Source: Porticoccaceae bacterium UBA4026 (GTDB lineage: Bacteria > Pseudomonadota > Gammaproteobacteria > Pseudomonadales > Porticoccaceae). Taken from it: DNA of 12,121 bases. The notes under the pieces were generated by a model. The model did no database searches and was not told the origin of the DNA. It worked only from the letters and a program-made list of their open reading frames with translations. Made by a program: the position numbers and the translations under genes. Below, piece after piece: positions 1-6,789 of this stretch (its first letter is position 1; each line of letters begins with the position of its first letter). Location of the stretch: NCBI GenBank assembly GCA_002382445.1, contig DGAQ01000047.1, positions 2,334-14,454 of the forward strand, written 5' to 3'.

Positions 1-636
1 GATGAAATAACCTTTCTTGATATTACCGCCAGTCATGAAGGTCGTGACACTACCTTACATATCGTTGAACGCATGGCAGGAGAGGTATTCATTCCTTTAA
101 CTGTGGGTGGTGGCGTGCGCGAATTGCAGGATATCCGCAATTTATTAAATGCAGGAGCGGACAAGGTAGCAATTAACTCAGCTGCGATCTTCAATCCTGA
201 GTTTGTTGGTGAGGCAGCTCAACGATTTGGATCTCAATGTATTGTGGTCGCTATTGATGCGAAACAGATAAGTTTTGGTGAGAATTCACGCTGGGAAATA
301 TTTACCCATGGTGGCCGCAAGTCTACGGGTATCGATGCCATTGAATGGGCAAGAAAGGTCACTGAACTCGGCGCAGGTGAGATTTTACTCACCAGTATGG
401 ATCGAGACGGTACTAAAAATGGCTTTGATTTAGCGCTGACATCTAAGGTCAGTGATGAAGTCAATGTTCCGGTGATTGCCTCTGGCGGTGTAGGGACTCT
501 ACAGCATTTAGCTGACGGAATTATCAAGGGTAAGGCTGATGCGGTTTTAGCGGCCAGTATTTTTCATTTTGGTGAGCACAGTGTTCCTGAGGCCAAGAAA
601 TTTATGGCAGAGCAGGGTATTAATGTGAGGTTATAG
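1..636 (+). CDS. hisF: Imidazole glycerol phosphate synthase cyclase subunit HisF, 5' end missing
   Basis: HisF takes ammonia from the glutaminase HisH and cyclises PRFAR to imidazole glycerol phosphate plus AICAR in cytoplasmic histidine synthesis. Reading is open from base 1 (DEITFLDITAS onwards), so the window holds the last 211 residues of a protein usually about 255 long; the N-terminal part with the first catalytic Asp lies outside. Visible (beta/alpha)8-barrel signatures are the phosphate-binding GGGV loop after IPLTV, the second catalytic Asp in VVAIDAK, the TSMDRDGT loop, VIASGGVG and the late LAASIFHFGE strand. The end (INVRL) is normal for the family. The sequence closely resembles Pseudomonas-type HisF from memory. 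hisA and hisH would be expected upstream, off the left edge. No terminator follows; the next thing downstream is a degraded regulator. Confidence 0.97.
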   Translation, partial: DEITFLDITASHEGRDTTLHIVERMAGEVFIPLTVGGGVRELQDIRNLLNAGADKVAINSAAIFNPEFVGEAAQRFGSQCIVVAIDAKQISFGENSRWEIFTHGGRKSTGIDAIEWARKVTELGAGEILLTSMDRDGTKNGFDLALTSKVSDEVNVPVIASGGVGTLQHLADGIIKGKADAVLAASIFHFGEHSVPEAKKFMAEQGINVRL

Positions 637-675
637 TATGCTCTGCTGTCTTCTAGCCTTATCTAGTGAGATCTA

Positions 676-798
676 ATGTCTCCTAAGATTCCTCCTTTAA
701 ATGTCCTCAAGGCTTTTGAAGCGGCCGCAAGGCTAACAAGCTTTACTGCTGCCGCTGAGTTACTCATGGCGCTATTAGTCAGCAGATTTGGAGCATGA
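676..798 (+). pseudogene. Truncated LysR-type regulator remnant (N-terminal helix-turn-helix only)
   Basis: From ATG 676 the frame reads MSPKIPPLNVLKAFEAAARL and then SFTAAAELL, the typical opening of GcvA-like LysR regulators (PPLNAL.AFEAAAR..SFT.AA.EL). It then breaks. The expected continuation, HGAISQQIW, lies in another frame from 765 (cat ggc gct att agt cag cag att tgg), so several bases seem to have been lost between the ELL codons and CAT. The original frame stops at 796-798. After about 40 residues of a family normally near 300 long, the sequence turns into TonB-receptor code. The effector-binding domain is absent. A GTGAG stretch before the ATG may be the old ribosome binding site. 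This is a dead gene end, not a functional regulator. Confidence 0.75.
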
Positions 799-1492
799 CA
801 TTAGTGATCAGTTGATGATGCAGTATGCCTTGCGCTACGAAGACTTCTCAGATTTCGGCAGTACGGTCAATGGTAAGGTTGAAGTTGATGACCGTATTTA
901 TCGCACGGGTGATATGGCTAATGGTAGCGGTGGTTTTCTCTCTTTCTACACTAAGGCTATGGATGTTGAGCTCCGAGGTTTTGATTTAGTACTCTGGTCT
1001 TCTTTCGAGCTAATATCTGGAATGGACACAATGGCTAGTCTTGCCTTCAACCACAACACTATTGAGGTGGCAAGTCAGCGAACAATTAACGGAGTTAAAC
1101 CGGTTAGTGATTCGCTGGTTGAAGATATTGAAAACAACTATCCAGAGAATCGTTTGGAGCTAAATACCTTCACGAATATCAATGAGCAGTGGAGTCTGAT
1201 GGCACGTCTCAACTTCTATGGCGAGCACTACGACGAGCGGGGCACTATTGGTGCTGATACTAAGCCACCGGCCCAAGTTAATAGCATCATCTATTGAGAT
1301 GTCGAATTGGCTGATGACGTTAATAACAATCTGCGTATCACTATGGGTGGTTCAAATATCTTTGATGAATACGTAGGTAAGATCGGTGCTCCAAACGCTA
1401 ATCGAATGAGCGTGGGCCCCCCTTATCCTTAACGTACTGCAGCTAACTGCGATGGTGGATCTTGGTATGTAAGAGCTCAGTATACTTTTTAA
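779..1492 (+). pseudogene. TonB-dependent outer-membrane receptor remnant (C-terminal barrel)
   Basis: Coding in one frame from about 779 to the TAA at 1490-1492 matches the last beta strands of a TonB-dependent receptor: QLMMQYALRYEDFSDFGS, then EVDDRIYRTGD, FYTKAMDVELRGFDLVL, WSLMARLNFYGEHYDERG, NLRITMGGSNIFDEY and a terminal WYVRAQYTF ending in the aromatic residue typical of outer-membrane barrels. The frame is interrupted by TGA at 1295-1297 and TAA at 1430-1432, and coding sense continues past both without a shift. The join between STVNGKV and EVDDRIY (about 865-890) skips strands that intact relatives carry, so an internal deletion is likely. Plug domain, TonB box and signal peptide are all missing, and a TAG at 776-778 closes the frame upstream. 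The longest open piece (788-1297, TTG start) is not a credible gene. The substrate of the original receptor cannot be told. Confidence 0.85.
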
Positions 1493-1513
1493 GTGAATGA
1501 TTGTTGGATAAGC

Positions 1514-1541
1514 AAAAAGGGTCTCTACGGAGACCCTTTTT
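1514..1541 (+). terminator. Rho-independent terminator with UACG tetraloop
   Basis: A perfect 12-bp stem (AAAAAGGGTCTC / GAGACCCTTTTT) closes on a TACG loop and runs into a T-rich stretch. The C(UACG)G tetraloop is one of the unusually stable classes. It lies 21 bases after the receptor remnant's final stop and is probably that gene's original terminator, still intact. The A run on the other side means it could also stop transcripts coming leftwards from the sigma/chrR operon. Confidence 0.9.
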
Positions 1542-1637
1542 TATTGGGACATTATATTTTTGGTTTATCAGTTAGACACTAATCGTAAACGTAAAAACCC
1601 CGCACAGCTAAAGCGCGTGTTTTTCGTCCAAGCCAAA

Positions 1638-2309
1638 TTACATGGGATTGATTCGTAGCCAGGGCTTCATCAAAAATCCGAATGGATTGGACAGTTTGAT
1701 TGGTGCTGCTAAGGCGGAAAGGCAAATACACTCTCCATTTTTTGCACCTATTGGTTGGTGAACGTCACCAGCTTCACGCTGCAGAAAATCACCTTCATTA
1801 TAAACCGCTTGCTCATCAGAGAAACTACCTTTAAGAACCACGGTGAATTCGCGACCGCCGTGATCATGGCGCGGGGTCTTGCCACCAGAACAAATTTTAT
1901 GTAATGCAACTTCGTACTCTTTCTGACCAGTTGCAAATTGAGCCACATCCACAGAAGAGGACATCCGCCGCCAAGTAGGCGAAGACTGGCTGCCATTAAT
2001 GAGTTTATTCACTAAGTGAGGGTAACGGACGTCAGACATCTTAGAGGAGCTACGGACAACATTGGCAGCCCTTTCAGGTAACTGATCTATTTTGGCCATC
2101 ACAGAGTCTAGTAGATGTTCTCCCACCTCGATGGGTTCCGCTTCACTCATCAATTTGGAACCTACTTGGTCAAGGCGTAATAATTCATTACGACATTTGG
2201 CACAAAAATGTAGGTGAGCTGATACACAGATAGAAGGGGCAGTTTCAAGATTTCCTGCGGAAAAATCTACTAACATCGCAGAGCCGGGGTGATGATTAAC
2301 TTTACTCAT
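1638..2309 (-). CDS. chrR: ChrR-type cupin anti-sigma factor
   Basis: A 223-residue ChrR-like zinc anti-sigma factor, expected to hold the neighbouring ECF sigma factor inactive in the cytoplasm and release it on a signal; in Rhodobacter the signal is singlet oxygen or organic peroxide. The N-terminal zinc anti-sigma domain (about 1-85) shows H6/H7 and the H32-x3-C36-x2-C39 pattern. The C-terminal cupin domain (about 110-205) carries H148-x-H150-x3-E154 in PRHDHGGREF and H184 in GDVHQP, the metal-binding set of ChrR cupins. The start ATG overlaps the sigma stop as ATGA, indicating an operon and translational coupling. Family and length fit well; the actual inducing signal is inferred from relatives. 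Confidence 0.93.
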   Translation of the reverse strand: MSKVNHHPGSAMLVDFSAGNLETAPSICVSAHLHFCAKCRNELLRLDQVGSKLMSEAEPIEVGEHLLDSVMAKIDQLPERAANVVRSSSKMSDVRYPHLVNKLINGSQSSPTWRRMSSSVDVAQFATGQKEYEVALHKICSGGKTPRHDHGGREFTVVLKGSFSDEQAVYNEGDFLQREAGDVHQPIGAKNGECICLSALAAPIKLSNPFGFLMKPWLRINPM

Positions 2310-2959
2310 AACAGGTCGTCTCTAAAATCTGGTGCTACCAGAATTTGCATTTTTTGAAGCGCTAGTCGCACTCTCGATTTTACTGTTCCTAGGGGCAGGC
2401 CAAGCTCGCTGGATGCCTCTGCGTGCGATTTACCTTCTAAATAAACTTTGCGAAGAATCTCGTCTTGTTCTTTGGGTAATTTCGCAAGGGATGCCTGCAC
2501 CTTGTCTTCGCTACGCTTTTGTCCCATCAAAGAGACCGGCGTGTCTTCGTCCGATTCATGCCAGAAGTCTTCATTCTCAAGCGGCAGATGCTGAGTATTG
2601 CTTTTACGTCGCAACATATCGATTCTGCAGTTTCGAGCTACTGTATAAATCCACGTGGTTGCAGAGGCTTTTTCAGGATTATAGCTTGCCGACTTTTGCC
2701 ATACCTTGATCATTACCTCTTGGACTAAATCTTCACTCAAACCTGGAAACCATCCTTCATGACGACTTGCTTGAGCAAAACTCTTTAGTAGAGGAGCATA
2801 ATGATTAAATAATTGAGTAAAGGCACGCCTGTCGCGAGTTTCAGCAACCGATACCAACAGGATTGACCATTGGTCCGATCGTTTTTCGGTGCTAAAAATT
2901 GCCGTCTTCTTGGCCTGCTCTTCCTTCTGATCAACGATATCGATTGTTGTATCCAACAT
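2306..2959 (-). CDS. rpoE: ECF RNA polymerase sigma factor, RpoE (ChrR-partnered, ECF11-like)
   Basis: A 217-residue extracytoplasmic-function sigma factor. Region 2 (about 45-118) includes RDRRAFTQLFNHYAPLLKSF, the core-binding EDLVQEVMIKVWQKS and the -10-recognising ATTWIYTVARNCRIDMLRR. Region 4 (about 155-205) ends in the -35-binding helix-turn-helix ELGLPLGTVKSRVRLAL. A poorly conserved lead of about 28 residues precedes region 2, so a slightly later start is possible; the ATG at 2959 is kept because the predicted promoter leaves a leader of about 20-25 bases before it. No clear Shine-Dalgarno sequence is visible. The gene is followed by chrR with an ATGA overlap. The ECF11 assignment rests on the ChrR partner and the TGATCC promoter. 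Likely targets elsewhere are oxidative or photo-oxidative stress genes. Confidence 0.93.
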   Translation of the reverse strand: MLDTTIDIVDQKEEQAKKTAIFSTEKRSDQWSILLVSVAETRDRRAFTQLFNHYAPLLKSFAQASRHEGWFPGLSEDLVQEVMIKVWQKSASYNPEKASATTWIYTVARNCRIDMLRRKSNTQHLPLENEDFWHESDEDTPVSLMGQKRSEDKVQASLAKLPKEQDEILRKVYLEGKSHAEASSELGLPLGTVKSRVRLALQKMQILVAPDFRDDLL

Positions 2960-2990
2960 TATGTAAAGCTGCTTTGATAATTAGGCAATG

Positions 2991-3016
2991 TACGACCCCA
3001 GTAAGAAATTGGATCA
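2991..3016 (-). promoter_or_regulatory. Predicted RpoE/ECF11-type autoregulatory promoter
   Basis: On the minus strand TGATCC (3016-3011) is followed by 16 bases and CGTA (2994-2991), that is TGATCC-N18-TA. This matches the published TGATCC -35 element and spacing of RpoE-ChrR promoters in Rhodobacter and relatives. Transcription would begin near 2980-2985, just upstream of the sigma ATG at 2959. No other TGATCC was noticed in an intergenic position in this window; the other copies lie inside genes. Confidence 0.7.
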
Positions 3017-3114
3017 GCCTTTCTTTAGGTCCAGAAGCAAATGAATTTGTACTACACTATACGCGCTTTGATAGGACTATAGACTCAATCATTTTTAATG
3101 TTCAATATTTCAGC

Positions 3115-3126
3115 GGTTTTAAAACC
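3115..3126. repeat. 12-bp perfect palindrome upstream of the asparaginase-like gene
   Basis: GGTTTTAAAACC is a perfect palindrome ending 18 bases before the ATG at 3145. It could be an operator for that gene or for the divergent promoter region. About three 12-bp palindromes are expected by chance in a window this size, so the functional claim is weak. Confidence 0.25.
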
Positions 3127-3144
3127 AAACTATAGGAAGATAAT

Positions 3145-3633
3145 ATGGATAAGCTGGCTATTCTGACCACGGGTGGCACGATAGATAAGGTATATTTCGA
3201 TGCGGCTAGCGAATTCCAGGTAGGAGAACCTGTGGTTGAGGCCTTACTCGAGAAGATGAATGTGGGCTTCGAGGTTGCTCTATACCAATTGATGCGTATT
3301 GATAGCCTTGACATGACCGATCAACATCGGGCATTAATCCGCCAAGCCGTTGAGAGTTGCGATGCTGAGCATATTTTAATTACCCATGGTACAGATGGCA
3401 TGGTTGAAACAGCTAAAGGGTTGAAAGAGATAGGCGAAAAGAAAATCATTCTGACAGGTGCATTACAACCGGCAGCTTTTTCTGAAAATGATGCGGTTTT
3501 TAATATCGGCTGTGCTATTGGCGCACTACAAATAGTGTCTTCGGGAGTCTATATAGCAATGAATGGTCAGATCTTTGACTCAAGCAAGGTGGTTAAAAAT
3601 CGTCTTAAGAATCGCTTTGAACGGACACCTTGA
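3145..3633 (+). CDS. Short single-domain asparaginase-like protein
   Basis: A 162-residue protein equal to the N-terminal domain of bacterial L-asparaginases (PF00710), about half the usual 330-residue length. The start is supported by AGGA eight bases ahead of the ATG. Active-site counterparts are visible: nucleophile T12 in TTGGTID, T83-D84 in HGTDGM (normally HGTDTM) and K151 in the SSKVVKN stretch matching the catalytic Lys loop. The flexible-loop Tyr might be Y17. The C-terminal domain that completes the site between subunits in normal dimers is absent, and the bases after the stop show no trace of it. Compact proteins of this kind occur in other proteobacteria, so this is probably a natural short form rather than a truncation. 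Asparaginase activity is unproven. It is transcribed divergently from the sigma operon. Confidence 0.8.
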   Translation: MDKLAILTTGGTIDKVYFDAASEFQVGEPVVEALLEKMNVGFEVALYQLMRIDSLDMTDQHRALIRQAVESCDAEHILITHGTDGMVETAKGLKEIGEKKIILTGALQPAAFSENDAVFNIGCAIGALQIVSSGVYIAMNGQIFDSSKVVKNRLKNRFERTP

Positions 3634-3825
3634 GTTTAGTGCTATCTATCTAGGCTCTGGTTAAGAATCTCAGGGTTAAAAATATTATCTAATGACTTGG
3701 TTGGCAGAGTGGCATCGGCATAATAAAAATAGTGAGGTAACTTCATTTTAACCCGCGGATTTTAGTTCCCTGAGGCTAATTTTCCGTTAACATGTCGGTG
3801 TAAATTCATTGCTAACGTTTCATTC

Positions 3826-5262
3826 ATGAAAAAAAATCCAGACTCGTCATTTCCCAAAATCGGCATCGGTATAGATTTCGGCACCAGTAATAGCGCTGCT
3901 GCAATATTTGATGGCCAGCGCGTAAAACTGGTCAAGCTAGCACCCCATGATCCAATTATGCCTTCAGCCAATTATATTGACCGAGACTTTGTTGCAGAGA
4001 TTGGCCAGGATGCGATAGACGAGTATATTAAAGGTAATCAAGGTAGAAAGATTGAGCTTAGCCTTGAAGTGCTGGGCGAGGCGAGAACCAGCGCTGGTGG
4101 TCCTGATGGGCCCGCGGGTGAAGGTGAAACAAGTAAGGTTTACGGACAAGCTTTTAATGATGGAGGCTTGCCAGGGCGTTTATTTCGCGGTACCAAAAGG
4201 CTTCTAGGTAACTCGGCCAGTGATCGAACATTAATATTTTCTCGACAGTTTAGACTGGTTGCTTTAGTGACTCCGATATTGGTTGGCATCCGCAGTGCAC
4301 TGCGGGATGCAATTAGACATCTTTCCGATGGAGAAATCCAAGATTTGGCAGATCATGCCTGTATCGGACACCCAGTCAATTTTGAGGGGAGCGAACAACA
4401 GCGTAATACGGTTGCTCTTGATCGACTCAGCGAGGCTTATCGTCATGCGGGCATCACCGAGCAGACTTTTTGTCCGGAGCCAACAGCAGCGGCCATCAGC
4501 TATTTACACAATCAGTCAGATCGACAGAACCAGCGACTGCTGACAGTCGATTTTGGCGGTGGAACTCTGGATTTTAGTATTTTACGGCGTCTTGAAGATT
4601 CTTTTGAAGTTGAGGCCACACATGGTATTGCTCTTGGTGGGGATAAAATTGATCAAACTATTTTTAGACAATTAGTGTTTCCGTTGCTGGGCAAAGGAGA
4701 GCGCTGGGTTCGTTTAGTCGATGGGCTAACCGTAGATACTCTCTTTCCTTTTGGTGATTTCGAAGAGTTGCTGATCAATTGGCCCGTCAGTTATATGCTT
4801 AACCAAAATAAATATACCTCACCGGTTATGCAGCGTATGGCAGAGACTGATTTTGCTGCCAATAAATTTAAGCGTCTTTATGACCTGATAAAACAAAATT
4901 ATAGTTATCAGGTTTTTGAGGCGATCAAGGACTTTAAGGCAACCCTCTCAGTGCAGCAGTCAGCGATACTAGATATCCCCCAGCTTGATATTGAGGTTGA
5001 GTTAGAGCGGTGGGAGTTTGAGGTAATGATTTCTGACTCACTGTTTGAATTAGAGCAGGCCATCAGCCTTATTCTGAGTAAGGCCGATTTGCAGACAACG
5101 GATATTGATCTAGTGTTGCGTACAGGAGGGTCTTCACTGATCCCTGCGGTAAAAGATATTCTCGATAATCAGTTTGCGGGGAAGGTGGTAGAGCATGATC
5201 CTTTTACTAGCGTAGCTGCAGGTTTGGCTATAGCCGATTACTATGGTTATGGCCAACCATAG
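3826..5262 (+). CDS. YegD-like Hsp70 family ATPase (no substrate-binding domain)
   Basis: A 478-residue protein made only of the actin/Hsp70 nucleotide-binding fold, close in length to E. coli YegD (about 450). Phosphate 1 is IGIDFGTSNSAAA (about 13-25), connect 1 is PEPTAAAI (218-225), phosphate 2 is LLTVDFGGGTLDFS (238-251) and the adenosine motif is RTGGSSLIP (432-440). DnaK's beta-sandwich and lid domains are absent, so it is not a standard folding chaperone; the biological role of YegD proteins is poorly known. A Gly/Glu-rich insert around 88-103 looks like a flexible loop. No convincing Shine-Dalgarno precedes the ATG and no better in-frame start is visible upstream, so the start is moderately sure. 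It lies 192 bases after the asparaginase-like gene, probably with its own promoter. Confidence 0.92.
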   Translation: MKKNPDSSFPKIGIGIDFGTSNSAAAIFDGQRVKLVKLAPHDPIMPSANYIDRDFVAEIGQDAIDEYIKGNQGRKIELSLEVLGEARTSAGGPDGPAGEGETSKVYGQAFNDGGLPGRLFRGTKRLLGNSASDRTLIFSRQFRLVALVTPILVGIRSALRDAIRHLSDGEIQDLADHACIGHPVNFEGSEQQRNTVALDRLSEAYRHAGITEQTFCPEPTAAAISYLHNQSDRQNQRLLTVDFGGGTLDFSILRRLEDSFEVEATHGIALGGDKIDQTIFRQLVFPLLGKGERWVRLVDGLTVDTLFPFGDFEELLINWPVSYMLNQNKYTSPVMQRMAETDFAANKFKRLYDLIKQNYSYQVFEAIKDFKATLSVQQSAILDIPQLDIEVELERWEFEVMISDSLFELEQAISLILSKADLQTTDIDLVLRTGGSSLIPAVKDILDNQFAGKVVEHDPFTSVAAGLAIADYYGYGQP

Positions 5263-5263
5263 T
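5240..5263. terminator. Possible shared hairpin between convergent genes
   Basis: ACTATGGTT and AACCATAGT form a perfect 9-bp inverted repeat with a 6-base loop, spanning the stop codon of the Hsp70 gene and lying just before the end of the convergent prenyltransferase gene. There is no T run on either side, so intrinsic termination is doubtful. Confidence 0.3.
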
Positions 5264-5286
5264 CGCTATGGGTTGTCATAAATGGC

Positions 5287-6060
5287 TTACTTACCGAATC
5301 GTCGATTTCGTTGTTGCCAAACTCGAATAGCTCGCCAAAAGTCAATTTTACGGAACGCAGGCCAAAAAGTCTCGGTGAAGTAGAGTTCTGAATAGGCGCT
5401 TTGCCATAGTAAAAAACCTGACAATCGCTCCTCACCTGAAGTCCGGATAATAAGATCTGGGTCAGGCATGCCCTCGGTATAAAGATGATTGGAGAGTAAT
5501 TGCTCATCAATATCATCAATATCTATCTCACCAATCTTAATCTGCTCACCGATTTTTTTAACCGCATCTACTATTTCTGCGCGACCCCCGTAGCCAATCG
5601 CAATATTCAGTTGAAAACTGCTATGCCCCGCAGTTTGAGCCTCCACAGTATCTATCTCTTCGTTCATTTCTTGTGAGAGCTGATCCCGTCTGCCGATGAC
5701 TTTAATTTTAACATTTTCATCAGCAATTAAAGGATCGGTCTTTAAAGTTCTGAACTTATTTAAAATAATACTCATTAGCTCTTCGACTTCCTCTCCACTG
5801 CGATTGTAATTTTCAGTGGAAAATCCATATAGGGTGACCATTTTAATTTCGAGGTCTAAACACCATCTTAAAAACCCCTCTAAATTATCTGACCCAGCCA
5901 TATGCCCAGCTTTCCGCGTCGCTAGTTTCTGTGCCATCGCAAAACGTCGATTTCCATCTACAATCAGACCCACGTGATGGGGGCGTTTGTTAGCCAAGAT
6001 TTGTCGGCGAAGTGTTTTTTCATACACTTTATAAAAGACAGAAGGAACGTACATTAGCAT
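5287..6060 (-). CDS. UppS-superfamily cis-prenyltransferase (atypical)
   Basis: Joins isopentenyl diphosphate units to an allylic primer in cis to give polyprenyl diphosphates. Numbering from ATG 6060, conserved elements are HVGLIVDGNRR (diphosphate-binding D35), GHMAGSDNLEGFLRWC, FSTENYNR and RTSGEERLSGFLLWQSAYSELYF (Arg/Glu of the isopentenyl site, metal-site Glu). Bacterial UppS normally has DGNGRWA and RLSNFLLWQ; here DGNRRFA and RLSGFLLWQ, with a lead containing YEKTLRRQILANKRPHH that recalls archaeal enzymes. Length, 257 residues, is normal. The gene is not beside frr, dxr or cdsA, the usual uppS setting, so it is probably a second cis-prenyltransferase whose product may differ from undecaprenyl diphosphate. 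A TTG at 6063 and an ATG at 6054 are alternative starts; ATG 6060 with a weak GAG upstream is preferred. Confidence 0.88.
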   Translation of the reverse strand: MLMYVPSVFYKVYEKTLRRQILANKRPHHVGLIVDGNRRFAMAQKLATRKAGHMAGSDNLEGFLRWCLDLEIKMVTLYGFSTENYNRSGEEVEELMSIILNKFRTLKTDPLIADENVKIKVIGRRDQLSQEMNEEIDTVEAQTAGHSSFQLNIAIGYGGRAEIVDAVKKIGEQIKIGEIDIDDIDEQLLSNHLYTEGMPDPDLIIRTSGEERLSGFLLWQSAYSELYFTETFWPAFRKIDFWRAIRVWQQRNRRFGK

Positions 6061-6166
6061 CAAGTCTCAATTCATATCATGCGATGTGGATGATGATATA
6101 ACTATAAAGGTTACTGTTCTTTTTTAAATAGGGCGATTAGACCGTCTACCGATGCAATGCGAGAGA

Positions 6167-6589
6167 CTAATCATTACCCTTAATGGCAAAATAAGTACCT
6201 AGAGCCAAGAGAAAAATTTGCTCGCTAGTAAATAGCTTAGCTGTGATGAACCAGTCAGCATGAGCTATAGAAAAAGCACCAATCATAATGACCATTATCG
6301 CGCCGCCGGACAGCCTAGTGATTAAATGGCCAAGCGAGCTACCTAGAAGGCCTCCTAAGATAACACCAATACCTGCTGTGGTTTCACCGATAGCTACCAT
6401 ACTGCTAACAACCTCAGGTGCTGGAATACCAACGCTGGAAAACCAACCGACCATTTTTTCTGGAGGCAAAGGAAACTTACTGTAACCGTGTAAGAATAAA
6501 GAAATACCCAAAGTAAGTCTTAACAGCCAAGGCGCTAATCCACTCAATGGCTTAGCTATCGAATTAAGGGTTGCATTAAGGTTTGACAT
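6167..6589 (-). CDS. DoxX family inner-membrane protein
   Basis: A 140-residue hydrophobic protein with four likely membrane helices at about 20-37, 60-83, 88-108 and 122-136. The first helix carries LLRLTLGISLFLHGYSKF and the second has IGETTAGIGVILG; both are typical of the DoxX/YphA group. Some family members form membrane complexes linked to oxidative stress or thiol redox balance, but most, including this one, have no assigned reaction. The start is well supported by GAGG ahead of the ATG, within the near-palindrome AGAGGACCTCT. It lies 106 bases upstream of the prenyltransferase on the same strand, so co-transcription is possible. Confidence 0.88.
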   Translation of the reverse strand: MSNLNATLNSIAKPLSGLAPWLLRLTLGISLFLHGYSKFPLPPEKMVGWFSSVGIPAPEVVSSMVAIGETTAGIGVILGGLLGSSLGHLITRLSGGAIMVIMIGAFSIAHADWFITAKLFTSEQIFLLALGTYFAIKGND

Positions 6590-6689
6590 AGAGGTCCTCT
6601 CAAAAAAGTAGTTATTTTTGTCTTTTGGGATAATTATGCAATTTTCTGCACAGTTAATGTTTGCCAGTTGTTAGTCTAATATATTTCAC

Positions 6690-6707
6690 ATAGATTGTTG
6701 AATCTAT
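6690..6707. repeat. Small inverted repeat in the phosphatase-doxX gap
   Basis: ATAGATT and AATCTAT form a 7-bp stem with a GTTG loop. It lies about 100 bases upstream of the doxX-like start and about 80 bases past the phosphatase stop. It may be an operator or nothing; the gap is AT-rich, which favours chance. Confidence 0.2.
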
Positions 6708-6789
6708 ATTAATTTAATTGCTCTCACTCGCAATACAAACTGCCAGTCTCCCACTATAGTTTGGCAACGGTAGTCGCCTAGGCTTGCCG

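Noticed and set aside
788..1297. Open frame of 169 codons from TTG 788 as a stand-alone gene
   Set aside because: It is the middle of a TonB-receptor barrel with no signal peptide or plug, a TAG just upstream and coding sense continuing past its stop; treated as part of the pseudogene.
1590..1617. Second terminator after chrR around the GCACAGCTAAAGCGCGTG stretch
   Set aside because: The stem needs a mismatch or a wobble pair plus a bulge on either strand; too weak to annotate.
3673..3754. Inverted arms GGGTTAAAA / TTTTAACCC 64 bases apart between the asparaginase-like and Hsp70 genes
   Set aside because: A 9-bp AT-rich pair within a 190-base gap is within chance expectation, and the spacing fits neither a terminator nor a typical operator.
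5139..5144. Further TGATCC hexamers (for example here, near 3948, 5196 and 5682) as RpoE sites
   Set aside because: They lie inside coding sequence and are not placed upstream of any gene start.
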